Below are positions 6,961-14,215 of a stretch of DNA of 18,200 nt, piece by piece (the first letter of the stretch is position 1; every line of letters starts with the position of its first letter). This stretch comes from an uncultured Neisseriaceae bacterium. GTDB taxonomy: Bacteria > Pseudomonadota > Gammaproteobacteria > Burkholderiales > UBA11063. The notes beneath the pieces were generated by a model, which was not told where the DNA came from, searched no databases, and saw only the letters and a list, made by a program, of their open reading frames with translations. The translations under genes were made by a program, and so were the position numbers. The DNA is taken from NCBI GenBank assembly GCA_937952895.1, contig CALFYC010000035.1, positions 1 through 18,200 of the forward strand. The letters run 5' to 3'.

Positions 6961-7398
6961 GTGAAAGAAAATATTTTTTGGCGAACTTTACTTATATTGA
7001 TTATGATGAGTTTTACTTTACAATCTTATGCTCATAATTGTCATGCAAATATATATAATACTTCAGATAAAGATTATATAGTTGAATTTCAACAAACGCC
7101 TTATAATCATGATCATGTTGATTTTTTTCATATTAATCCTTCTCAATGTTTAAATGATAATACTCGAGATGGACCTTGTATTGTAAAAGCAGATACAAAA
7201 ACAGATATTCATTATACTGGTAGTTGGGCTGTAGGATATGCTATTATTATGGATATAGATGGTAATGAGATTACAAAAGGATTTTTTGCAGGTTTTTCTA
7301 ATGATAAATTATGTCCAAGTTTTGATCTTCAGCCATACAAAAATATTCAATGGGATACTCCCCACTTAGGGGATATTACAATTTCTAATGATTTTTGA
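6961..7398 (+). CDS. Small secreted four-cysteine protein (paralogue B)
   Basis: 145 residues, a paralogue of the protein at 5989-6423. The signal peptide is followed by the same QSYA cleavage site at residue 24. The mature part starts HNCHANIYNTSD, and cysteines at 27, 63, 73 and 118 match the four of the paralogue. Conserved blocks are CHANIYN-SD, FFHINPSQC, DIHY, CPSFD and a GD near the C terminus, while stretches between have diverged strongly, so the duplication is old. The start is GTG with AGGA upstream; starting later would break the signal peptide. It has its own promoter and a strong terminator, so it forms a single-gene unit. The function is unknown; probably a periplasmic or exported disulfide-bonded protein. 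Confidence 0.83.
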   Translation: MKENIFWRTLLILIMMSFTLQSYAHNCHANIYNTSDKDYIVEFQQTPYNHDHVDFFHINPSQCLNDNTRDGPCIVKADTKTDIHYTGSWAVGYAIIMDIDGNEITKGFFAGFSNDKLCPSFDLQPYKNIQWDTPHLGDITISNDF

Positions 7399-7411
7399 AT
7401 AAGTTTTATTG

Positions 7412-7443
7412 AATAAAGCTCAAATGTATATTTGAGCTTTATT
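7412..7443 (+). terminator. Rho-independent terminator after paralogue B
   Basis: AATAAAGCTCAAA and TTTGAGCTTTATT form a perfect 13-bp stem with a 6-nt loop, 14 nt after the stop codon, followed by TGTTTATAT. The A/T-symmetric flanks mean it might also work on the opposite strand. Confidence 0.85.
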
Positions 7444-7532
7444 TGTTTATATATCATCTATAAATTTTTTATCTACTTTAACTATCTGAGTTATTGTAAA
7501 ATATTGGACTCATTAAAGATGAAAGACTGTGT

Positions 7533-8348
7533 ATGCTAGAATCAAGTCCATTAGGGAAAAACTCCATATACGAGACTAAATATAATCCCAAACTTATATT
7601 TTCAATTCCCCGTGAACTTAAACGTTCAGAAGTAGGTATTGATGATAAGAATCCTGGATTTTATGGGGTTGATATTTGGAATCATTACGAGTTATCTTGG
7701 TTAAATTTAAATGGTAAACCATGTGTTGGATTAGGTGAGATTAGTTACTTAGCTAATACACCAAATATTATTGAATCTAAATCCATGAAACTTTATTTTA
7801 ATAGTTTTAATGGAACTAAATTTGCTAGTGAACAAGATGTAATTAATACGGCAATTAATGATCTATCTAAGGCGGTTGGTAGCAAAGTTAATTTTATTTT
7901 ATTACCGATAGACTCATCAGGTAAATATGGTAAACTAAATGGTTATTGTTTAGATATGCTAGATGTTCAATGTAATATTTATCAACCACATCCCGAATAT
8001 CTAACTTGTAGTAATGATATTATTACTGAGGAACTATATAGTAATTTATTAAAATCCAATTGTCCAATGACTAATCAACCAGATTGGGGTAGTATTTATA
8101 TCAAGTATACAGGTCAGCAAATTGATAAATATGGGTTATTAAAATATATTGTTTCATTACGTGATCATAATGAATTTCATGAACAATGTATTGAACGCAT
8201 ATTTTATGATATTAAAAAGTATTGTGCTCCCTCTGAGCTAACGGTTTATGCACGGTATACAAGGCGTGGTGGAATTGATATTAATCCATATCGCACCACC
8301 AATAAGAATTTTATTGTGCCTGAAAATATTCGTTCAGTGCGTCATTAA
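7533..8348 (+). CDS. queF: NADPH-dependent 7-cyano-7-deazaguanine reductase (long, two-domain type)
   Basis: Reduces preQ0 to preQ1, the last free-base step before insertion into tRNA in queuosine synthesis. At 271 aa it is the long type II form (E. coli 282), with two tunnel-fold halves. The NADPH motif ESKSMK is at 81-86. The catalytic thioimide Cys177 and the general acid Asp184 are in CPMTNQPDW, and HEQC at 216-219 supplies the substrate-binding Glu217. The C-terminal TRRGGIDINPYR is characteristic. The ATG start has only a weak ribosome binding site; a nearby upstream ATG stops after six codons. It is the first gene of the queFCDE operon, after a strong terminator. No preQ1 riboswitch motif is visible in its 90-nt leader. 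Confidence 0.96.
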   Translation: MLESSPLGKNSIYETKYNPKLIFSIPRELKRSEVGIDDKNPGFYGVDIWNHYELSWLNLNGKPCVGLGEISYLANTPNIIESKSMKLYFNSFNGTKFASEQDVINTAINDLSKAVGSKVNFILLPIDSSGKYGKLNGYCLDMLDVQCNIYQPHPEYLTCSNDIITEELYSNLLKSNCPMTNQPDWGSIYIKYTGQQIDKYGLLKYIVSLRDHNEFHEQCIERIFYDIKKYCAPSELTVYARYTRRGGIDINPYRTTNKNFIVPENIRSVRH

Positions 8349-8358
8349 GGAGTTAAAG

Positions 8359-9036
8359 ATGAAGGCTGTATTAATTTTATCTGGAGGAGCTGATAGTTCA
8401 ACGTTGGCTTATTGGTTAAAGGCTAATGGTTACAATGATTTAGTTTGTGTAACATTTAATTATGGGCAAAAGCAAATATCTGAAATTGAATCCGCTAAAA
8501 CAATTGCTAAGAATTTAAATGCAGTACATCATATTGTGGATGCAATGTTTATCCAAAAAATTTTATCTCATTCATCCTCAAGCTTAATTAATCAACAAAT
8601 TGCTGTTCCACATGGAGAATATACGAAAGAAAATATGCAATCAACAGTTGTGCCTAACCGTAATGCAGTATTTTTATCGCTAGCATGGATGATTGCATGT
8701 AATGAAAAAGCTGATGTAGTTGCCTATGGTGCTCATAATGGAGATCATTATTTATATGCTGATACAAGGCCTGATTTTTTTGAATCGATTAATCATTCAT
8801 TAAGACTTGGAACCGAAGATGTGCGTAAGGAGAATTTAAAACTTATTGCTCCATTTATTAACATGCATAAATCAGAAATTATTCAAGAAGGCATAAAACT
8901 TGGAGTTCCTTTTATAAATACTTGGACTTGCTATGATCGAGTTGATATTCATTGTGGTTTATGTGGTGCTTGTCAAGAGCGAAAAAAAGGTTTTAAAAAT
9001 GCAGGGGTTACGGACCCGACAATTTATAAGGATTAA
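8359..9036 (+). CDS. queC: 7-cyano-7-deazaguanine (preQ0) synthase
   Basis: ATP-dependent conversion of 7-carboxy-7-deazaguanine to preQ0. The start was set at ATG 8359, giving 225 aa: AAGGAG at 8347-8352 is ideally placed and the protein then begins MKAVLILSGGADSST, as the family does. The open frame extends 37 codons upstream into queF, but that part is spurious. The PP-loop ATP-pyrophosphatase motif SGGADS is at residues 8-13. The zinc site is near the C terminus, one Cys in WTCYDR and three in CGLCGAC. TVVPNRNAVFLSLAW and GAHNGDHYLYADTRPDF are diagnostic blocks. It lies 10 nt after queF and 2 nt before queD. Confidence 0.97.
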   Translation: MKAVLILSGGADSSTLAYWLKANGYNDLVCVTFNYGQKQISEIESAKTIAKNLNAVHHIVDAMFIQKILSHSSSSLINQQIAVPHGEYTKENMQSTVVPNRNAVFLSLAWMIACNEKADVVAYGAHNGDHYLYADTRPDFFESINHSLRLGTEDVRKENLKLIAPFINMHKSEIIQEGIKLGVPFINTWTCYDRVDIHCGLCGACQERKKGFKNAGVTDPTIYKD

Positions 9037-9038
9037 GA

Positions 9039-9461
9039 ATGGTTAAATATAGTATTATTCGTAAACATGAAATCCAAGCAGCTCACAGGGTATATGGGCA
9101 TAAAGGTAAGTGTAGTAATTTTCATGGTCATTCTTATGTGTTTCAAATCTATTGTTCTAGTGAGAAGTTAGATGATTTAGGTATGGTTGTTGATTTTGAT
9201 ATAATTAGAACTACATTTTGTCAATGGATTGACGATAATTATGATCATCGAATGATATTATGGGATAAAGATCCTATTGCTCAAGATGTATTAGCTATTG
9301 ATCCAACAACTATGCTGGTTCCATATAATCCTACTCTTGAAAATATGGCAGAATATTTATTAACACAAATTGCACCACAATTATTAAATAAGCATGGGAT
9401 AGTGGTGGATAAAATTGTAATTGATGAATCATCGAAATGTAGCGCAAGTTGCGAACTATAA
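9039..9461 (+). CDS. queD: 6-carboxy-5,6,7,8-tetrahydropterin synthase
   Basis: Converts dihydroneopterin triphosphate (from GTP cyclohydrolase I) to 6-carboxytetrahydropterin, the first committed step to queuosine. It belongs to the tunnelling-fold PTPS family. The zinc histidines are His16, His29 and His31, and the catalytic Cys25 is in the CxxxHGH motif (CSNFHGH, 25-31). His70, PTLENMAEYL (98-107) and the substrate-anchoring Glu130 are also present. CxxxHGH rather than the spacing of eukaryotic PTPS supports QueD. At 140 aa it is somewhat longer than the 121-residue E. coli protein, through an insertion around residues 75-95. AAGGA precedes the ATG, which follows queC by 2 nt. Confidence 0.95.
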   Translation: MVKYSIIRKHEIQAAHRVYGHKGKCSNFHGHSYVFQIYCSSEKLDDLGMVVDFDIIRTTFCQWIDDNYDHRMILWDKDPIAQDVLAIDPTTMLVPYNPTLENMAEYLLTQIAPQLLNKHGIVVDKIVIDESSKCSASCEL

Positions 9462-10142
9462 ATGAATGAAGTTTTATATCCAGTAAATGAGATCTTTATT
9501 ACAATTCAAGGTGAGGCAACCTTTACCGGAACTCCAAGTTGTTTTATTCGCTTACAAGGATGTAATGTAGGTTGTCCTTGGTGTGATACTAAACATACCT
9601 GGCAATTAGATGCAAACACCCAAATTAGTGTAACAGAATTAGTAAATAAAGCTAATGATAAAGATAGTTGGGCTAGTTTTACGCTTAATGAAATTAAAGA
9701 TTTTGTTAAAACGCACGCTTCAACAATTAAGCATGTGGTAATTACTGGTGGAGAACCTGCTTTGTACGATTTAAAGCCATTGTGTGATATGTTGGAGGCT
9801 CTAGGTAAAACTGTTCAAATTGAGACAAGTGGAACTGAGTTATTGCGTATTTCAGAGCAAGCTTGGGTTACTTTATCCCCCAAATTTAATATGCCAGGTG
9901 GCAAACAAGTATTAATTGACGCTGTGAAACGTGCTAATGAAATTAAAATGCCAATTGGTAAAGTTTCTGATATTGAAAAATTAAAAACTTTTATATTTGA
10001 CTACGACTTTAGCCAAAGAATTCCTATTTGGTTGCAACCTTTATCACAAAATAAAGAGGCAACTAAGATTTGTGTTAAGGAGGCATTAAACAATAATTGG
10101 CGCCTAAGCCTTCAAACCCATAAATTTATAGCTATTCGTTAA
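9462..10142 (+). CDS. queE: 7-carboxy-7-deazaguanine synthase (radical SAM)
   Basis: Radical SAM ring-contraction enzyme turning 6-carboxytetrahydropterin into 7-carboxy-7-deazaguanine. The [4Fe-4S] ligands Cys34, Cys38 and Cys41 lie in GCNVGCPWCDTKHTW, the CxxxCxxC signature in the form typical of QueE. IQGEATFTGTPSCFIRLQG precedes it, VVITGGEP (92-99) binds SAM, and SPKFNMPGG follows. 226 aa is the expected length. The ATG directly abuts the queD stop codon with no clear ribosome binding site, so translation is probably coupled. The 3' end overlaps the convergent transporter gene by 4 bp. Confidence 0.96.
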   Translation: MNEVLYPVNEIFITIQGEATFTGTPSCFIRLQGCNVGCPWCDTKHTWQLDANTQISVTELVNKANDKDSWASFTLNEIKDFVKTHASTIKHVVITGGEPALYDLKPLCDMLEALGKTVQIETSGTELLRISEQAWVTLSPKFNMPGGKQVLIDAVKRANEIKMPIGKVSDIEKLKTFIFDYDFSQRIPIWLQPLSQNKEATKICVKEALNNNWRLSLQTHKFIAIR

Positions 10143-10870
10143 TTATGATGATAGCGATTGTTGTCAGATCTATAAATTGCTTCTAATTTAAATAAGTTAA
10201 AATTGGTTTTTATATCATAAATATCTAATTTTTCAATTCGTTTTAAAATTTTAGCTAATTTTAAAGAAAATACTACGCCAATTATTTCAATAGTAATTTT
10301 AATTAACCATAAATGTAGAATAAAGCTGAATAGTTTTGCATTCGGTATAACTTTATAAAAGGCAATGCTACCAAAGATTAAACTGTCAAAAAATGATGCT
10401 ATAAAGGTTGAGCTAATAAAGCGCAATGCCATATATTTACCTTTTGTGTGAATTTTTAATTGGGCCATTATATATGAATTAAGTGGTTCAGCAAATAAAT
10501 ATGAAATTGTTGATGCAATGATAATACGCATACTTAAATCTATCATACTATCAAAATTTTGATTGTTAATAATTGCATAATCAGGACTTGGTAGATTTAC
10601 AATTAATTGTCCATAAACAATAAAGATAAAATTAAATAAAAACCCTATCCAAATTACACGCCTGGCGAATTTATAACCATAAACTTCAGTGATTAAATCA
10701 GATAATAAAAAAGTAAATGGAAAGATTAAAGTTCCAGCATCCGTTTCTATCCCAAAAATTTTTATTAAACGAATATCAAACCAATTCGATAATAAAATAA
10801 CACAAGTATAGGAAATTTGTAGAAACCATAATAGCTTAGGTGATTGGTAAATCGATGTTTTATGAGGCAT
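10139..10870 (-). CDS. yhhQ: Queuosine precursor transporter (COG1738/YhhQ family)
   Basis: A membrane protein of about 243 residues with roughly six hydrophobic segments. The family core reads TDAGTLIFPFTFLLSDLITEVYGYKFARRVIWIGFLFN, and late parts show the SSTFIASFFDSLIFGSIAFY helix. Members import queuosine precursors (preQ0/preQ1); the convergent queFCDE operon strongly supports that role. The ATG at 10870 was chosen. The frame extends to TTG 10903, but the probable promoter (TATAAT at 10903-10908) places transcription start below that codon, and GGA precedes the chosen ATG by 10 nt. An ATG at 10885 is a second option. The 4-bp tail overlap with queE leaves no room for a terminator between them. 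Confidence 0.88.
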   Translation of the reverse strand: MPHKTSIYQSPKLLWFLQISYTCVILLSNWFDIRLIKIFGIETDAGTLIFPFTFLLSDLITEVYGYKFARRVIWIGFLFNFIFIVYGQLIVNLPSPDYAIINNQNFDSMIDLSMRIIIASTISYLFAEPLNSYIMAQLKIHTKGKYMALRFISSTFIASFFDSLIFGSIAFYKVIPNAKLFSFILHLWLIKITIEIIGVVFSLKLAKILKRIEKLDIYDIKTNFNLFKLEAIYRSDNNRYHHN

Positions 10871-10902
10871 GGTATCTATTTCCATAAATAATTTAATTCG
10901 CA

Positions 10903-10930
10903 ATTATAGCGTATAAAAATTTTCGCGCAA
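10903..10930 (-). promoter_or_regulatory. Promoter of the queuosine-precursor transporter gene
   Basis: The minus strand shows TTGCGC (10925-10930), a 16-nt spacer and TATAAT (10903-10908). It implies a short leader of about 25 nt and transcription separate from the upstream M48-like gene. No preQ1 aptamer motif fits in so short a leader. Confidence 0.55.
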
Positions 10931-10971
10931 CAACAATATAACTATAATAAATTAGTATATTTAACGAATAA

Positions 10972-11853
10972 TTAAGTTTGCTCTAATTTATCAATACGTT
11001 TCATTGGGGCTATATTATTCGAACTGATTATTCCAAGGATACTATTATCAAATTCAGTAGCTGATGCGATAGTTTCTAGAAATTGAATTAATCCATCAGC
11101 TAAATCTAATTTTTGCGTAAATTTATCAGCGCGGTATTCAAATTTGTGTTTTAGTAAATTAATTCCAATGATAAATAACCAATTTCCTATGTAATAAAAA
11201 GCAATTATTGGAGAAAATATCAATATTGGAAAAAGCGATAGATAACGAATTAATTGCATAGCACCTAGCTGATTAAATTTTGTGAAAGCATTTAACATAA
11301 ATCGCCATAATTTAAAATAATGCCAATATAACCAATTAATTATATGAAATCCAAGACTACCAAAAGTGATAATCGTAAAAAATATATTATCTTTATAAAA
11401 TATGTGCCCAACTTCATTAGCAATTAAGCTTTTAATTTCAAGTTCAGTATGGTTTTTAATTAATCCATCACTTATTATTAGGGTATTATCGCCGAGTGAT
11501 TGAGTAAAAGGTTCTTTTTTGTCATAAATCATTAAATGTAAATCACTAAATTTTAAATCAAAATTATTAATTTTTATAGCTGCTATTTCAATAACTTCTT
11601 TAATTAATGGTTCTAGTTGAATTTTTTCACGATTAGTTAAAGATCTGGCACCTGAAAAGATTCGAATAAAAAAGTAAGATAGCTTAGAAAATGCGAATAA
11701 GATAATAATTAGTTCAGTCAAAAAGCCAAAAATGATAAATGTCCAGAATTGGATATTAACTGAATGATTAAAATGGATTATACTGTAACTAATAAAGTAG
11801 ATTATGCTAAATATCAAGATATTAAATAGACAATTAATTATAACGATAAGCAC
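10972..11853 (-). CDS. M48-like membrane peptidase homologue with altered zinc motif (NEVGH)
   Basis: 293 residues laid out like HtpX-type M48 proteins: two N-terminal membrane helices (about 4-26 and 36-57), a cytosolic domain, two more hydrophobic segments (about 156-177 and 204-231), then EYRAD. The expected HExxH zinc motif reads NEVGH at 146-150, in the right context (SLIANEVGHIFYKDN). The first zinc histidine is replaced by Asn (codon AAT; CAT would be His), while Glu147, His150 and the third-ligand Glu239 in EYRADKF remain. Hydrolytic activity is therefore doubtful; the protein may be a pseudo-protease. The GTG start at 11853 follows AAGGA with good spacing. The frame is otherwise intact. 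It is 74 nt downstream of the hybrid kinase gene on the same strand. Confidence 0.7.
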   Translation of the reverse strand: MLIVIINCLFNILIFSIIYFISYSIIHFNHSVNIQFWTFIIFGFLTELIIILFAFSKLSYFFIRIFSGARSLTNREKIQLEPLIKEVIEIAAIKINNFDLKFSDLHLMIYDKKEPFTQSLGDNTLIISDGLIKNHTELEIKSLIANEVGHIFYKDNIFFTIITFGSLGFHIINWLYWHYFKLWRFMLNAFTKFNQLGAMQLIRYLSLFPILIFSPIIAFYYIGNWLFIIGINLLKHKFEYRADKFTQKLDLADGLIQFLETIASATEFDNSILGIISSNNIAPMKRIDKLEQT

Positions 11854-11927
11854 TCTATTTTCCTTGAAATAAATCGTTTAAAGAAAGATTGGCAATTATT
11901 AATAAATTACTAGCCATCATTTGATGA

Positions 11928-13793
11928 TTATGGAATATTTTCAAATAAGTTATAATCAGATACCACGATTTCAATTTCTGAGGCTAAGCGTTTTGGTAAA
12001 ATTTTAGTTCCTATCTCTATGGCTTGATTTTTTATATCCTGATTACTATGATGACTTGTAACTAAAATTGTGCGATTAATTTTAGTTTGTTTAATCACAT
12101 CTAAGCCATTTAATTTTTGGTTTAATAATTCATAATCTGAAAGTAAGACAATCTTTTCTTTATTTTCTATTTTCTCAATAAATTCTAAAGTTTCTTCGGC
12201 TATAGAGAAGTGTTTTAATGAAATATCACAATCAGCGGCTCGTAAATAAGTATTCCATGCAGTGTGAATTGAACTATCATCATCTAAAACTACTACGATA
12301 TCACCTTTAGATAGATAGAGTTTTTCTGCAATCCATGCTGGGGCATTAATTCTTGGAAAATTTAGTGTAACAGTGGTTCCTGCTTCAAACTGTGATTCAA
12401 TATTGAATTTTCCATTGCAAGAATGTAGGGTATCTCTTACTTGAGCTAAACCAATTCCATGCCCATCTTTTTTACCTTCAGTACAGTTAATTCCTTTTTT
12501 AATTTTATCTAATAATCTAGGTTTTATTCCATCTCCATTGTCAATTATTGAAAGAGTAACATATTGTTCATTTGCATCTAAGGTAACAATAAGTGTGCCT
12601 TCTTGATTTTTAATTGCATCAACTGAATTATTTATAATGTTAGAGATCATACGTTTAAAAGATGATGGATCAATTTCAATGAAAGCAAAGCTACTGTTTT
12701 TGGCAAATTTATAATCAAATTTTATAGCCTTATCATGATATTGAGCTTTTTTGTCACGTAAAATTTGTAATAAAGTTGATGACACAATCAAAGGTTGCCT
12801 ATCATGATATAACCTTTGGGTTTGGTTGGTTTCTTCGGTTCTATATTCATTTAAAACTTTGCGGGTAATATCAATAATGTTGGTTAAAGATTCTCGAATA
12901 CCAATTCGTGTTTCTTCCGGAATATTTTCACAAGTTGAAACTAGCATGCTTAAACTAGCAATTGGTGAGCCGATATCGTGCACCATTTGGTCTACAATTT
13001 TTTTAAATTTAAGTTCTAAATTTTTTCGGTTAGTAATATCCATAGAAGCACCTATAACTCCAAGCATGTTTCCAGATTCGTCTAATAATGGAACTTTTTG
13101 ACTTAATACTGTAGCAGGCTGCCCATAAAAAATTGAAGGTTCTTCTGTGGTTTTTACCATCTTTGTGTTCATTACTTCAATGTCATTTGAGCGAATAATC
13201 GCTGCATAATTATCAGTCCATGGTAAATCAAAATCACTTTTACCAAGAATTTCATCTCTAGAATTAAAGCCAATGGCATGAGCTAGATTGTTGTTACAAC
13301 CCAGATATCGTCCAACTGTATCTTTCCAATATATATGACAAGGAATTAGATTAATAATATTATCTAATGCTGCATTTTGCACAATTTGATTTATAGTGAG
13401 CGTATTATTATTTATCAAGTCAGAATGTTTAATTGATATAACAGAAATGCCTGTCGTATTACCTTTAGTATCATAAGTCGGAGTTTTAATTGATATATAT
13501 TTAAATGGCTGACCATTTAGCTCATAAAAAATTTCTTCAAATGTATGCGATTTTTTTAATTGTAAGACTAGTTTATTATTATTATCAACTAAAGAATAGA
13601 TATCTGGGTTAAATTTAAAACATGCGAGTTCACAATTTTGCTTATTTATAATTTCATCAGATGAAGTAAAATTTAACAATTTGGCAAATGCAAAATTACA
13701 TTTTTTGTATTTACCATTTTTATCTAACCAGTAAATGTAAGTTGGTAGTAAATCAATTAATGAAGCGTTAGTTGATCCCATTTTAACCCCCAT
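11928..13793 (-). CDS. Hybrid sensor histidine kinase: PAS-PAS-HisKA-HATPase-REC
   Basis: A 621-residue signalling protein without obvious membrane helices, so a cytosolic sensor. PAS 1 covers about 8-125 and PAS 2 about 143-256; both begin with LLP/LIP-x-x-IYW and end in the DITNRK-type linker to the kinase. HisKA has phospho-acceptor His272 in MVHDIGSPIASLSM. The ATPase domain has the N box (NNSVDAI, Asn389), G1 (DNGDG, 418-422) and G2 (GHGIGL, 444-449). The C-terminal receiver (about 498-610) has acidic residues 504-506, phospho-acceptor Asp553 in SDYEL, Thr579/Ser580 and Lys601. There is no DNA-binding output, so phosphate presumably passes to an unlinked partner. The start is ATG 13793 or the ATG four codons later. 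The signal is unknown. Confidence 0.93.
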   Translation of the reverse strand: MGVKMGSTNASLIDLLPTYIYWLDKNGKYKKCNFAFAKLLNFTSSDEIINKQNCELACFKFNPDIYSLVDNNNKLVLQLKKSHTFEEIFYELNGQPFKYISIKTPTYDTKGNTTGISVISIKHSDLINNNTLTINQIVQNAALDNIINLIPCHIYWKDTVGRYLGCNNNLAHAIGFNSRDEILGKSDFDLPWTDNYAAIIRSNDIEVMNTKMVKTTEEPSIFYGQPATVLSQKVPLLDESGNMLGVIGASMDITNRKNLELKFKKIVDQMVHDIGSPIASLSMLVSTCENIPEETRIGIRESLTNIIDITRKVLNEYRTEETNQTQRLYHDRQPLIVSSTLLQILRDKKAQYHDKAIKFDYKFAKNSSFAFIEIDPSSFKRMISNIINNSVDAIKNQEGTLIVTLDANEQYVTLSIIDNGDGIKPRLLDKIKKGINCTEGKKDGHGIGLAQVRDTLHSCNGKFNIESQFEAGTTVTLNFPRINAPAWIAEKLYLSKGDIVVVLDDDSSIHTAWNTYLRAADCDISLKHFSIAEETLEFIEKIENKEKIVLLSDYELLNQKLNGLDVIKQTKINRTILVTSHHSNQDIKNQAIEIGTKILPKRLASEIEIVVSDYNLFENIP

Positions 13794-13863
13794 CCCACCT
13801 TACTAAAGTAGAATTTAAGATGGTAATTGACTAAATGGCAAAAATTTAATAAACCCGGAAGAA

Positions 13864-13893
13864 ATTGTATCATATAAATTTTGGTAGTGTCTC
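13864..13893 (-). promoter_or_regulatory. Possible kinase-gene promoter using the mobile element's end as -35
   Basis: The minus strand shows TACAAT (13864-13869) 18 nt downstream of GAGACA (13888-13893), which lies inside the terminal repeat of the 69-bp element. The -35 matches four of six consensus bases, so this is only a candidate. Confidence 0.3.
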
Positions 13894-13951
13894 AGTTTCA
13901 GAAATCTATATTTTATTATCAAAGGGTTATTATTCAAACTGAGACACTGCC
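13883..13951. mobile_element. 69-bp miniature inverted-repeat element, copy 2
   Basis: Same length and termini as the copy at 6719-6787. The left end is GGTAGTGTCTCAGTTT and the right end read inward is GGCAGTGTCTCAGTTT, 15 of 16 identical. The flanks are TAAATTTT (13875-13882) and AAAATTTT (13952-13959), an 8-bp target duplication with one mismatch, in contrast to the perfect one of copy 1. The inner 45 bp also align (TTATCAA and GGGTTAT blocks), so this is one family and not just similar ends. No coding capacity. Confidence 0.85.
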
Positions 13952-14097
13952 AAAATTTTCCAGTGTTAAGATTTGTGAAAAGTGGTATGATATTTTTAAT
14001 TTAGACATTTATTGGATAGGGGGGTATGAAACAGTGCTACATGTCCACACACCTAAGCTAACATATTGTTGTATTTGAAATTTTTTTTATTAAAAAA
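13952..14097. other. Rest of the kinase-lipoprotein intergenic region, nothing recognised
   Basis: AT-rich divergent spacer between the mobile element and the lipoprotein promoter. A plus-strand frame crosses it from inside the element to 14078 but has no ribosome binding site and no recognisable product. No terminator, tRNA or repeat is seen. Confidence 0.5.
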
Positions 14098-14128
14098 TTG
14101 TGCAAATTCTCTTTGTTTATGGTATAAT
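14098..14128 (+). promoter_or_regulatory. Promoter of the large lipoprotein gene
   Basis: TATAAT at 14123-14128 is preceded by TGG, making an extended -10 box (TGnTATAAT). A TTGTGC at 14098-14103 is 19 nt upstream, longer than optimal. The leader to the ATG at 14216 is about 80 nt, ending in AGGGGA as ribosome binding site. Confidence 0.6.
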
Positions 14129-14215
14129 GCTGCACTTAAAGATGGTCGGTTGTACAGTTTTTAGTTGTTATTATTAAGTACTTCTGCCCACATTAAATTA
14201 ATATAGGGGATTAAT

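Noticed and set aside
7444..7532. preQ1 riboswitch before queF
   Set aside because: No class I aptamer hairpin with its A-rich tail, nor any other preQ1 class motif, could be found in the 90-nt leader.
8248..8358. N-terminal extension of queC into queF
   Set aside because: The 37 extra residues match no QueC. A perfect AAGGAG site sits before the internal ATG at 8359.
13881..14078. 65-codon plus-strand frame crossing element copy 2
   Set aside because: Its first third is the mobile element itself. It has no ribosome binding site and the remainder resembles no protein I know.
14078..14098. A/T run with hairpin potential as a terminator
   Set aside because: The stem is purely A-T and lies just upstream of the lipoprotein promoter with no gene ending before it on the plus strand.
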